NCBI GenBank assembly: GCA_021777685.1
Contig: JAJYDH010000092.1
Span: forward strand, 1-15,449
Direction of reading: 5' to 3'
From: Planctomycetota bacterium
GTDB taxonomy: Bacteria > Planctomycetota > Planctomycetia > Isosphaerales > Isosphaeraceae
DNA: 15,449 nucleotides
Below are positions 1 to 7,613 of this stretch, piece after piece. Position 1 is the first letter of the stretch. The number at the start of each line of letters is the position of its first letter. Both the position numbers and the translations under genes were made by a program. The notes under the pieces were generated by a model. It saw only the letters and a list, made by a program, of their open reading frames with translations. It did not search any database and had not been told where the DNA came from.

Positions 1-903
1 GCACGAGCGGAGCGTCCCGTGGGCCGAGCGGGATAAGAGCGCGTCGAGGTTCGGCATCAGGCCTCGTTCGCGCATCGGGTCGAGCACGGACCAGGTCGCG
101 CCGTCGAGACCGAGGATGACCAGTCGTTCCGTCCTAGACATCGGTGCCTCCTCGCGGAATTCAGGTTGTGGGGAAAGTTGGGCCGGGATGGCCGGCCGGT
201 CCGAGGTTTCGCGGGGGGCGGGATTGAGGTCGAGGGTGAGGTCGGACTTGAAGTGATGCCGGAGCCGGAGCCGCTCTCCCTTGGAGCGGTAAACCTGGCG
301 GAAGCGCCGGCGGATCTTCCAACGGAGGGGCTGCTCGGCCTCGGTCTGGCCGAGCCAGCCCTGAAAGGCGCGCGAGACCCGTTCGAGGCGGCGGGTCACG
401 TCAAACGGGGAGGGGGACTTGACCCCCACGCCCAGGACGGTGTGCGGGAACCGGTGGTAACCCTGCGAGCCGGTCAGCCGGGCCTCGTAAGGGGCCATGA
501 GCCGGCGGAGGCAGGTCGGCGTCATCCGCCAGAAGTCGTCGGGGAAGCCGTGGAGCCGGAAGTTGAGCGGCAGGGTGACGACGAACAGGCCGCCGGGGCG
601 GAGGACCCGAAAGACCTCGTCGAAGGCCCGGCGGACCTCGAAGACGTGCTCGAAGGTCTCGATAGCCAGGACAGTGCCGGCCGAGCCGTCGTCGAGGTCG
701 ATGTCGCTGACGTCGGCGATCCGGTCGACGCCCGGCCCGGCGCGGAGGTCGCAGCCGACGAACGTCCGGCCGGGGAAGAAGCCCCGGAGGTCGGCGTAGT
801 CGACCTGATCTCGGGTCTGATAGGCGCCAAACTCGTAGATCGGCCCGGGGCAGTCGAACGACTCGGCCACGATCCGGCAGAAGGCTTTCGTGTTGTCGCG
901 CAA
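1..903 (-). CDS. SAM-dependent methyltransferase read in frame into an alkaline phosphatase-family / type I phosphodiesterase protein (partial, runs off left edge)
   Basis: Residues 1-160 look like a class I (Methyltransf_11-type) methyltransferase: an acidic strand end VGCDLR near 49-54, GPGVDR at 56-61, ETFEHV at 82-87, RVLRPGG at 99-105 and the FPDDFWRMTP block at 120-129. The classical glycine-rich motif I is weak (YEFGAYQ at 23-29). Residues 161-254 are a basic then proline-rich tail. From residue 255 the sequence is a fresh N-terminus of a type I phosphodiesterase/nucleotide pyrophosphatase: VILGLDGATW carries the metal-binding Asp, followed by MPNLDALL. The codons from 903 to 1 contain no stop, so the two parts are fused as sequenced. 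I chose TTG at 903 because GGGAGGGG lies about 8 bases upstream; no in-frame ATG lies between it and residue 127. A strong ribosome site inside the frame could also start the phosphodiesterase separately. Methyl acceptor and phosphatase substrate cannot be inferred. Confidence 0.72.
   Translation of the reverse strand, partial: MRDNTKAFCRIVAESFDCPGPIYEFGAYQTRDQVDYADLRGFFPGRTFVGCDLRAGPGVDRIADVSDIDLDDGSAGTVLAIETFEHVFEVRRAFDEVFRVLRPGGLFVVTLPLNFRLHGFPDDFWRMTPTCLRRLMAPYEARLTGSQGYHRFPHTVLGVGVKSPSPFDVTRRLERVSRAFQGWLGQTEAEQPLRWKIRRRFRQVYRSKGERLRLRHHFKSDLTLDLNPAPRETSDRPAIPAQLSPQPEFREEAPMSRTERLVILGLDGATWSVLDPMRERGLMPNLDALLSRSAHGTLRSC
139..152 (-). promoter_or_regulatory. Internal ribosome binding site and ATG for the phosphodiesterase part
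   Basis: On the minus strand AGGAGG (147-152) precedes ATG (141-139) by five bases. The ATG opens exactly where phosphodiesterase homology begins (MSRTERLVILGLDG). This suggests that the phosphodiesterase was, or still is, translated from its own start although the upstream methyltransferase frame runs into it without a stop. The same GAGGAG bases encode a Glu-Glu pair in the fused reading. Confidence 0.6.
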
Positions 904-1270
904 AGTGGGTGCCCCTCCCTGAGCCCCTGCCGCATGGTCGCGGCCGGGGACTTTAGTGCAAACCGCCCGGACGGTCAATCCGGACCCGGCGTCGAGCTTC
1001 TCCCGGGAAAATCCCCCGGACTGCCTGTCGTGCCGTCCAGGGCAATCTCGAAGATTTTCTGAGGAAGGATGAAGGCCGGGCCGGCCGGGACGCTTGCGTC
1101 CGGGGGCGTGGTTCGCTAACCTTCTCCGAGGATTCAGGTTCACGCCTGGAACGCCCACCGAACGAATCGACACCGAACGCGGGATGCGCCACGCGAGATC
1201 GCGGGGCGGTCGCCCTACCGAAGGAACGTGCCCTCGGGATACCCGCCTCGCGTCAGGAGAGAGGAAACGG
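904..1270. other. Divergent intergenic region between the methyltransferase and the small-gene pair
   Basis: These 367 bases lie between a leftward and a rightward gene, so both promoters should be here. On plus the best match I see is TTGCGT (1094-1099), 17 bases, then TAACCT (1117-1122), which is weak. The ribosome site for the rightward gene is AGGAGAGAGG at 1255-1264. Open frames through this region carry no recognisable domain and I regard them as chance. No RNA gene is visible. Confidence 0.4.
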
Positions 1271-1579
1271 ATGTCTCAACTCACCACCTCGCCGCACCGT
1301 TCCGACCGCTCTCAGCTGGAAAAGCTCTGCACCTCGATCCGGGGCAAGCTCCAGTTCATGGACTACCTCGTCCGGGCGGCCGTCGCCGACGTCGACCGGT
1401 TCGACGGCGAGGCCGACCCCGGCACGCGGATCTTCCTCCGGCAGTTGATCGAGATGCACTCGTCGAACCTGGCGGTCGAGTGCGAGAACATGCGGCTCAT
1501 CGGCGAGCTTTGCCACTCCCTCGAAGCGGCGGTCAACGAGGGCCCGTCACGGTTCCAGGCGAATGGAGACGCGGCATGA
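1271..1579 (+). CDS. Small helical protein of unknown function, first of a tandem paralogous pair
   Basis: A 102-residue protein I do not recognise. It has no signal peptide or membrane segment; residues 15-90 look alpha-helical with alternating hydrophobic and charged positions. ATG at 1271 was chosen over upstream in-frame starts because AGGAGAGAGG sits just upstream and similarity to the next gene begins near residue 16. Residues 16-67 align without gaps to residues 44-95 of the following gene, sharing among others RGxxQFxxYL/KGxxQFxxYL (24-33), a Glu and Asp at 47 and 49, and FLxxxLxMxSxxL-like spacing at 55-67. Its stop overlaps the next start (ATGA), so the two are almost certainly co-translated. 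The products may form a helical complex or heterodimer (inference). Three cysteines (20, 71, 81) are present without a metal-site pattern I recognise. Confidence 0.8.
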   Translation: MSQLTTSPHRSDRSQLEKLCTSIRGKLQFMDYLVRAAVADVDRFDGEADPGTRIFLRQLIEMHSSNLAVECENMRLIGELCHSLEAAVNEGPSRFQANGDAA

Positions 1580-1947
1580 GTACCATCAATCGAGGCCCGC
1601 TCGGCAGCGCCTTCCTCGTCGGCCGGGAGCAGCCCGCGTCCGCCCCCGCCGAGCCGCAGGCCGACACGTCGGCCCCCCCTCGCGCCTCGTTCCTCTCCGG
1701 CGAGCTGGTCAAGTCGATCGCCGAGGTCAAGGGTCAGGCCCAGTTCCTGCTCTACCTCGCCGACCAGATCGAGGACTCGTTGCATCAGCTCGTCGACGAG
1801 CACGACGACAGCCAGAATGCCTTCCTCTGCCGGGTCCTGAGCATGTACTCGGCCCAGCTCGAGAGCAAGCACCACGGCCTGGGCGACAAGATCGCCGAGA
1901 CCTGCCAGGAGGTCTACGTCACCGTCCGAGAGTTCGACCTGGCCTGA
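1576..1947 (+). CDS. Small helical protein of unknown function, second of the tandem pair
   Basis: A 123-residue protein. Residues 1-40 are rich in Ala, Pro and Ser and probably disordered; residues 41-120 are predicted helical and match the upstream gene (KGQAQFLLYL at 52-61, FLCRVLSMYSAQL at 83-95). A one-residue shift aligns ETC (108-110) with ELC of the upstream protein. Its ATG overlaps the upstream TGA by four bases (1576-1579), the classic arrangement for translational coupling. There is no signal peptide, transmembrane segment or named domain that I can identify. A strong hairpin follows 26 bases after the stop, so this is a two-gene transcription unit. Function unknown; a partner role for the sister protein is inference. 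Confidence 0.8.
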   Translation: MSTINRGPLGSAFLVGREQPASAPAEPQADTSAPPRASFLSGELVKSIAEVKGQAQFLLYLADQIEDSLHQLVDEHDDSQNAFLCRVLSMYSAQLESKHHGLGDKIAETCQEVYVTVREFDLA

Positions 1948-1972
1948 TCGCGAAGCTCGATCCGAAGCCAAC

Positions 1973-2020
1973 AAGACGCCCGCCGGTCCGCCTCAGATGG
2001 AGCGGACCGGCGGGCGTCTT
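1973..2020. terminator. Perfect 19-bp stem hairpin, likely terminator of the small-gene pair
   Basis: Bases 1973-1991 and 2002-2020 are exact reverse complements with a 10-base loop. The arm begins AAGACGCCCGCC, so a plus transcript ends in GGGCGTCTT followed by CGCTTTGCC, a short U-rich stretch; on minus the 3' side reads CTTGTTGGC. It lies between convergent genes ending at 1947 and 2138, so it may stop transcription from both sides. Confidence 0.75.
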
Positions 2021-2044
2021 CGCTTTGCCATTGCCGAACCGGTC

Positions 2045-2104
2045 ATGGTCGATGGAGAAATGGCCGATGGCCGATCGGGGAATTCCGATTCGTCCATCGA
2101 CCAT
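2045..2104. repeat. 12-bp inverted repeat between convergent genes, possible terminator of the glycosyltransferase gene
   Basis: ATGGTCGATGGA (2045-2056) is repeated inverted as TCCATCGACCAT (2093-2104), with 36 bases between; inside, ATCGG and CCGAT can form a smaller stem around GGAATT. It lies 33 bases past the stop of the leftward gene. No clear U tract follows, so the terminator reading is tentative. Confidence 0.45.
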
Positions 2105-2137
2105 CACCCGATTGTCCATGCCGAGAACCACTCACGA

Positions 2138-2947
2138 TCAGGATCGTCGGGGCTTCCGCGGCCCCCGAAAGGCCCGGTCGACGCCCAGCTCGAAGATGAT
2201 CTGGAGGGCCTTCACCGCCTCGGCGGTGTTGATCTTGGAGTAGCCGGAGCGGCGGTTCTCGAAGATGATCGGGGTCTCGCCGAACTTGCAGCCGACGGAC
2301 CGGCACCAGTAGAGGATCTCCTCCATGAACGAGTAGCCGCGGGAGCGGACCCGTTCGAGGTCGATCTGGCGAAGCTTGGCGACCCGGTAGCATCGGTACG
2401 ACCCGCTATTGTCGTGGGTCCGCAGGCCCAGGAACAGACGGGCATACAGGTTGATGCCGGTGCTCATGAACTTCCGCTTGAGGTTGAACTCCCCCTCGAC
2501 CCCGCCGCCGGGGACGTAGCGGGAGCCGATCATGACGTCGTTCTCGGCCATCCCCGAGAGGATGGCCGGGATGAACCGGGGGGGATGGCTGAAGTCGGCG
2601 TCGAGGTTGAGGAAGTAGTCGTAGCCGTTGTCGATGGCGTACTTCATGCCGGTCAGCACGGCGGTCCCCAGCCCCTGCTTGCCGGAGCGGTGGATGACGT
2701 GGATGTCGGGCAGGTTGGCCTGGAGTTCGTCGGCGACCGCGCCCGTGCCGTCGGGCGAGTTGTCGTCGATGACCAGGATGGAAGCGTGGGGGGCCTGTTC
2801 CCTGATGGCGTGGACGAGCGGGCGGAGGTTCGCCGCCTCGTCGTAGGTGGCCAGGGAGACGAGGAGCCGTGGTGGAGCTTCGACGGGTGCAATCTTTGTT
2901 TGAGTTAGCACGGCGGGGGATCCCCGATGACTGCCTGTGGCGAACAT
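2138..2947 (-). CDS. Family 2 glycosyltransferase, polyprenol-phosphate mannosyltransferase (DPM1) type
   Basis: Members of this family transfer a sugar from a nucleotide donor to a polyprenyl phosphate at the cytoplasmic face of the membrane, supplying lipid-linked sugars. From ATG at 2947 (269 residues) the GT-A order is visible: LLVSLATYDEAANL at 28-41, VIDDNSPDGTG at 59-69 (nucleotide-binding acidic pair), LDADFSHPP at 115-123 (metal-binding DxD), GSRYVPGGG at 141-149, the DPM-type SGSYRCYR at 181-188, GYSFMEEILY at 204-213 and ENRRSGYSK at 230-238. No transmembrane segments or GtrA-like domain follow, as in the short DPM1 class. Start choice is uncertain: ATG at 2947 has GAGAACGG just upstream; GTG at 2911 (257 residues) lies nearer the conserved core; an ATG-proximal extension to 3037 is also open. 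Donor and acceptor specificity are inferred from family only. Confidence 0.88.
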   Translation of the reverse strand: MFATGSHRGSPAVLTQTKIAPVEAPPRLLVSLATYDEAANLRPLVHAIREQAPHASILVIDDNSPDGTGAVADELQANLPDIHVIHRSGKQGLGTAVLTGMKYAIDNGYDYFLNLDADFSHPPRFIPAILSGMAENDVMIGSRYVPGGGVEGEFNLKRKFMSTGINLYARLFLGLRTHDNSGSYRCYRVAKLRQIDLERVRSRGYSFMEEILYWCRSVGCKFGETPIIFENRRSGYSKINTAEAVKALQIIFELGVDRAFRGPRKPRRS

Positions 2948-3116
2948 CCGTTCTCGCGCAACGGGGTCTGTTTTAATCCATTTCTCCGATTCGCTCAACC
3001 GCATCATAGGTCGAAATCCGCGAGGTCGCCGCCGCAATCCGCGCCGTCGGGCCGGAATTCTGGGCCGACCAGGTCAGCGGATCATGTCGAGAGGGCGGCG
3101 TTTCGGCGGAGAAAGG

Positions 3117-3200
3117 CAGGTGTCGCCCCCTGCGTCGGGCCCCTCTCCTCGGGAAAGGGAGGGGCCAGGGAGCACCGGGACGACGTCGGGGCGACACCTG
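3117..3200 (-). terminator. Nested inverted repeats downstream of the ATPase gene, likely terminator
   Basis: An outer 13-bp perfect repeat pairs CAGGTGTCGCCCC (3117-3129) with 3188-3200. Inside, GGCCCCTC (3138-3145) pairs with GAGGGGCC (3159-3166). Together they fold as a long stem capped by a second stem. On the minus strand the structure follows the ATPase stop by 57 bases and is followed by CCTTTCTCC. The rest of 2948-3257, the roughly 300-base gap between the two minus-strand genes, shows nothing else I can name. Confidence 0.55.
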
Positions 3201-3257
3201 CTCTTTGCGGTCGGCGGCGATCCACGCTCGTCGGGCGGGGGTCGCTCGTCGTCTTGG

Positions 3258-4463
3258 TTATTCGGGATCGCGGGCGGGCGCCATCCGCGAGAAGAGTTGG
3301 CTGAACGGCGCGAACCGCTGTTCGCCCTCCGCCCAGATCGTGGGCCGATCGGCCAGCGGGGACGATCGCTCCTCGTCGGCCTCGACGTCCTCGTCCTCCG
3401 GATCTTGAAGAGAATCGGTCGGGACGGCGGCCATCGGGGCCTTGCTGCCCTGATTCTCGGTCCACTCTCGCCAGGCCTGGAGGGCGGCATAGTGGTCCTG
3501 CACCGCCTCCTCTCCGGCGGGAGGTGAGCCGGCGGATCCTCCTCGTTTGACGGCGCCCTCAGCGGGGACTGGGGTATCGTCGGGCGACCAGCCCACTTCG
3601 ATCATGTTCTCTTCGACCCGGATCGGCGGCCGGTCCGGGCCGGTCAGCGGGGTCGGCGGGACGATCAGAGCGGGCTTCGGCTCGGGCTGGGCCCTTTCGA
3701 TCGAAGCGACGACCCGGCGATCCTGGAGTCGGGCCGGCCTCGACGGGATCGGCCCGGTTGCCGGCGCTAGCCTCCGGAGAATCTTCCGCGGGTTGCCGGC
3801 GGTGTCCCGGTGGATGGCCTCGACCAACTCGATGTCCCACTCGCGATCGGGCCGGAGGCGGGCCAGCCACTCTCCGGCCTCGTCGACGTCGATCGGGCCG
3901 AGGTGGACCTTCGCGGCCAGGCGGGCCTCGATCGCCGCGAACGGGCGGGTCGTCAGCCTCCGGGCGAGCGAGGTCTGGCCGATGAGGACGATCGCCGAGA
4001 ACCCGCCGGGCCTGTCGAGTCGGTTGGCCAGGACGCGGACCTCTTCCCAGACTTCCGGGGAGAGGTTGTGAGCCTCCTCGATCGCCAGGACCGCCCGCTC
4101 GCCGTCGGCGTGGCGTTCGGCCAGGTAATCGACGAGGTCGACGCGAGAGGCCCCCGGCGCCCCGGGTTCGGTCAGTCCGAGTTCGTGGGCGACCAGCCGG
4201 TAGAAGTCGGCCGGCCCGTTGGCGGGGGTCAGGTCGACGCCCAGCCAGCGGCGGCGGTCCGGCGACTCGTCCTCCATCCGCCGGAGGAGCCAGGACTTGC
4301 CCACGCCCGCGTCGCCGGTCACGAGGATCGGCCCGGCACCGACTCGTGCCGGGTCGAGGCAGGCGTCCAGGGCCGGCCGGCGGCTCGGCAGGACGAACGC
4401 CTCGACCGGGTCGGGCTGGGTGCCTGTGGCGTCCGCCTCCTTGCGGGTCGTCGGTCGATCCAT
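3258..4463 (-). CDS. ExeA/GspA-like AAA ATPase with long disordered C-terminal tail
   Basis: Residues 20-235 are a P-loop ATPase of the AAA_22/ExeA-TniB class: Walker A GDAGVGKS at 50-57, a Walker B-like AVLAIEEAHNL at 124-134, sensor-1 VLIGQTSL at 159-166, an arginine-containing EARLAAKV at 179-186 and sensor-2 TAGNPRKI at 221-228. In Walker B the usual Asp is Glu (IEEAH instead of IDEAH). Residues 240-375 are rich in Pro, Glu, Arg and Ala and look disordered; the extreme C-terminus (WAEGEQRFAPFSQLFSRM, 377-394) looks like a short ordered motif. There is no peptidoglycan-binding domain or membrane segment. ExeA-family proteins power secretin assembly or, as TniB/MuB, transposition, but no secretion or transposon genes lie beside it, so its role is open. 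ATG at 4463 has AAGGGA six bases upstream. It appears monocistronic. Confidence 0.8.
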   Translation of the reverse strand: MDRPTTRKEADATGTQPDPVEAFVLPSRRPALDACLDPARVGAGPILVTGDAGVGKSWLLRRMEDESPDRRRWLGVDLTPANGPADFYRLVAHELGLTEPGAPGASRVDLVDYLAERHADGERAVLAIEEAHNLSPEVWEEVRVLANRLDRPGGFSAIVLIGQTSLARRLTTRPFAAIEARLAAKVHLGPIDVDEAGEWLARLRPDREWDIELVEAIHRDTAGNPRKILRRLAPATGPIPSRPARLQDRRVVASIERAQPEPKPALIVPPTPLTGPDRPPIRVEENMIEVGWSPDDTPVPAEGAVKRGGSAGSPPAGEEAVQDHYAALQAWREWTENQGSKAPMAAVPTDSLQDPEDEDVEADEERSSPLADRPTIWAEGEQRFAPFSQLFSRMAPARDPE

Positions 4464-4735
4464 CGATTTCCCTTTCCGGGCCCTTGACGGCCCGGCGATG
4501 CCTGGTCGGATGGCGTTGTCGCCCGCCGATCGCCCCCGGCCGATCCTGGCCGGAGGGGATGCGGGACCACCCCAGAGGGACTATCGGAGCGAATCCGCTC
4601 CGGCTTGAACCCGGACGTTCGCGATCGTGGATGGGTCGCCCCTGGGTGGGCGGGATTGGCCGTCGCGGCTAGAATATTCCTCTCGACCGGCAGGATCGCG
4701 ACCGACTTTTCCTCTTTACCTCGGGACGGCCGACG
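4464..4735. promoter_or_regulatory. Divergent promoter region with two hairpins
   Basis: On minus, just upstream of the ATPase ribosome site, CCGGGCC (4476-4482) and GGCCCGG (4489-4495) form a 7-bp stem that would sit in the leader. A second 7-bp stem pairs 4585-4591 with 4596-4602 around AATC. On plus, TAGAAT (4670-4675) is a good -10-like hexamer 61 bases before the ABC gene, with only a weak -35 (TGGGCG at 4647-4652). No gene is supported here. Confidence 0.4.
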
Positions 4736-5728
<993 letters not shown>

Positions 5729-5746
5729 AGTTTTTCGGATGATTCT

Positions 5747-5806
5747 CGTAGGGTGGGCACCGCCCACCTTTCCCGGTCGATCCAGGTGGGCGGTGCCCAC
5801 CCTACG
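5747..5806. repeat. Palindromic repeat element (GTAGGGTGGGC...GCCCACCCTAC family)
   Basis: Two 23-base arms, 5747-5769 and 5784-5806, are exact reverse complements around a 14-base loop. The outer ends read CGTAGGGTGGGC and GCCCACCCTACG. I know this palindrome as a dispersed element in planctomycete genomes, where its translation (VGTAHPT / VGWAPPT-like peptides) is often seen in over-extended protein starts; indeed a frame opening at 5739 translates through it. It sits between the ATPase and permease genes of one operon. No target-site duplication is evident. It could also act as an RNA stem modulating read-through. Confidence 0.85.
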
Positions 5807-5858
5807 GAAGACCTTACCGGGCGAGCACCGGTCGAACGTCGCGGAGAACTTCGGTCGC

Positions 5859-6932
5859 ATGTCGCACTATCACCCGCTCCTCGGGCTTTATGTGTCCCGA
5901 CTCCGGGAGTTCTACCGCCAGCCAGCCCGGCTCTTCTGGGTTTACGGGTTCCCGACCGTCCTCGCCCTGGGGCTCGGCCTGGCGTTCCAGAGTCGGGTGC
6001 CGGAGAGCGTCCAGGCCGACCTGGTACGGAACGCCGCGTCGGACCCGGTCGAGAAGGTCCTCCGCGACTACGACGCGAAGGCCAGGGCCGGGCGGAAGCA
6101 GGGCGTCCAGCTCCGCGTCGTGCCCGAGGACGAGGCCATGAAGCGGCTGAGGACCGGCAAGACGCCGCTGGTCGTCGTGAAGGCCACCTCCGGCGCGATC
6201 ACCTTCCGTTACGACGCGACCCGGCCCGAGGCGACTTCCGCCCGTGCGGCCATCGACGCGATCCTCCAGCGCGAGGCCGGGCGGGTCGACCCGATCAGGA
6301 CCGAGGACACCGTCGTCAACGAGCCGGGCTCACGTTACATCGACTTCCTGATCCCCGGCCTGATCGGCCAGAACACGATGGGCGGCGGGCTCTGGGGCGT
6401 CGGCTTCTTGCTGGTGAACTTCCGGATCGGCAAGCTGCTCAAGCGGTTCACCGCCACGCCGATGCCCCGCCGGGATTTCCTGCTGGCGATCCTCCTCGCC
6501 CGTCTGACGTTCCTGGTCCCCGACGTGGCGGTCCTGCTCTCACTCGGCGTGTTCGTGTTCGGGATGCCGATCCAGGGGAGCCTCTGGCTCGTGGCGTTGG
6601 TGGAGGTCGTCGGCGCGCTGGCGTTCGCCGGGATCGGGCTGCTGATCGCCAGCCGGGCCCAGACCACCGAGACCGTCAGCGGGCTGATGAACCTGGTCAT
6701 GCTGCCGATGTGGATCTTCTCCGGCCTGTTCTTCTCGGCCGAGCGGTTCCCCGAGGCCGCCCAGCCGTTCATCCAGGCCCTGCCGCTGACCCAACTCCTC
6801 AACGCCTTGCGGGCGATCATGCTCGAAGGGGCCGGGCCGACCAGCCACGTCGTGCTGGTCGCCCTCGGCGTCCTGTCCGCCTGGGCCGTCGGGACCTTCC
6901 TCGTGGCGCTCCGGATCTTCCGCTGGCAGTGA
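5859..6932 (+). CDS. ABC-2 type transporter permease
   Basis: A 357-residue membrane protein that pairs with the upstream ATPase to form an exporter. One membrane helix near residues 25-43 (LFWVYGFPTVLALGLGLAF) is followed by a soluble loop of about 115 residues, probably outside the cytoplasmic membrane. The ABC2_membrane core follows from about residue 160 (YIDFLIPGLIGQNTMGGGLW at 160-179) with about five more helices. The conserved LPMWIFSGLFFSAERFP segment lies at 282-298 and LPLTQLLNALRAIML at 308-322. ATG at 5859 was chosen because the alternative at 5739 would translate through the palindromic repeat; GGAGA lies 13 bases upstream. The last 393 bases overlap an antisense frame from the convergent gene. 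The repeat in the gap may lower permease expression relative to the ATPase (inference). Confidence 0.88.
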   Translation: MSHYHPLLGLYVSRLREFYRQPARLFWVYGFPTVLALGLGLAFQSRVPESVQADLVRNAASDPVEKVLRDYDAKARAGRKQGVQLRVVPEDEAMKRLRTGKTPLVVVKATSGAITFRYDATRPEATSARAAIDAILQREAGRVDPIRTEDTVVNEPGSRYIDFLIPGLIGQNTMGGGLWGVGFLLVNFRIGKLLKRFTATPMPRRDFLLAILLARLTFLVPDVAVLLSLGVFVFGMPIQGSLWLVALVEVVGALAFAGIGLLIASRAQTTETVSGLMNLVMLPMWIFSGLFFSAERFPEAAQPFIQALPLTQLLNALRAIMLEGAGPTSHVVLVALGVLSAWAVGTFLVALRIFRWQ

Positions 6933-7613
6933 CGGGGAGGGGGCCGGGCGGACGAACGTCGGCGCGTGGAGCACCGCCCGGAGGTCGCCGCCGATCCTCG
7001 CGACCGGCATCGACGCCAGGGCGGGGACTTCAACCTCTTCGATCACCTGGGTCAGGAACGTCGCCTTGGCCAGGATCTCGACGTCCAGGAACCTCGAAGA
7101 CGACTGCGTGACGATCTTCTCCAGCGCCGACCGGCGGTGCATCCGGCAGGGCGAGAACACGTCGGCGACCGGCAGGGCGAAGAGGAACCGCCAGGGGAAC
7201 GTCGAGAGCCACCGGCCGAACGGACCAACCCGGCCCGGCGGCCGGCGGCCGATGACATGGTCGCGGGCGTCGATCGCCTTCAGGAGCGGGTCGAGGTGGG
7301 CGGCCTTCCACGGCTCGGTGGCCGTCGTCACCAGGATGATCGGCTGAGAGCCGCCGGCCAGCCCGTCTTCGAGGGCCTTGCCCCAGCCCGACGTGTCGGG
7401 CCGGACGACGAAGGCGTCGGCCTTGCGATTTCGGGCCTTGAGCATGTCGAGCAGGCCCTTGCCGATCGACTCCGGCTCCGGCCCGTCCTGAGCCGCCATC
7501 ACGATCACGAGGACGTCGCCATTCGGGATCGGCTCGCGCAGCGCGGCGGCGTCGAGCGGGTGAATCCAGTCATCGTCCGGCGGCGGGCCTTCGAGGTCGG
7601 GGAGGGGCCTCAT
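6540..7613 (-). CDS. Degenerate family 2 glycosyltransferase-like protein with antisense C-terminal extension
   Basis: Residues 30-205 resemble the second half of a DPM-like GT2 domain: DVLVIVMAAQDGPEPESIG at 33-51, DHVIGRRPPGR at 118-128, SPCRMHRRSALEKI at 154-167, FLDVEILAKATFL at 175-187 and IEEVEVPAL at 191-199. Where a metal-binding DxD is expected the sequence reads VTTATEPWKAAHLDP (95-109), so catalysis is doubtful. Its ATG overlaps the transaminase stop by four bases (7610-7613), so the genes are translationally coupled. The recognisable domain ends near residue 220, but no stop follows; the frame continues from residue 228 (base 6932) to 357 exactly codon-on-codon opposite the ABC permease, giving a Gly/Glu/Asp/Gln/His-rich tail that looks like a mirror of membrane-protein codons. 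Either the stop was lost or the long overlap is real. Function unknown. Confidence 0.68.
   Translation of the reverse strand: MRPLPDLEGPPPDDDWIHPLDAAALREPIPNGDVLVIVMAAQDGPEPESIGKGLLDMLKARNRKADAFVVRPDTSGWGKALEDGLAGGSQPIILVTTATEPWKAAHLDPLLKAIDARDHVIGRRPPGRVGPFGRWLSTFPWRFLFALPVADVFSPCRMHRRSALEKIVTQSSSRFLDVEILAKATFLTQVIEEVEVPALASMPVARIGGDLRAVLHAPTFVRPAPSPSLPAEDPERHEEGPDGPGGQDAEGDQHDVAGRPGPFEHDRPQGVEELGQRQGLDERLGGLGEPLGREEQAGEDPHRQHDQVHQPADGLGGLGPAGDQQPDPGERQRADDLHQRHEPEAPLDRHPEHEHAE

Noticed and set aside
166..1062. Long plus-strand open frame opposite the methyltransferase
   Set aside because: It is codon-aligned with the minus-strand methyltransferase/phosphodiesterase frame, has mirror-like Gly/Glu/Val/Pro composition and no domain.
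1083..1097. Possible sigma-54 (-24/-12) promoter before the small-gene pair
   Set aside because: GG and GC are 11 rather than 10 bases apart and flanking bases do not match the consensus.
2916..2925. GGGGATCCCC palindrome near the glycosyltransferase start
   Set aside because: Ten bases of GC-rich self-complementarity are expected by chance here and may lie inside the coding region.
5739..5858. N-terminal extension of the ABC permease through the palindromic repeat
   Set aside because: The 40 extra residues are the translated repeat (VGWAPPT...RWAVPTL), unrelated to permeases; ATG at 5859 fits the family start.
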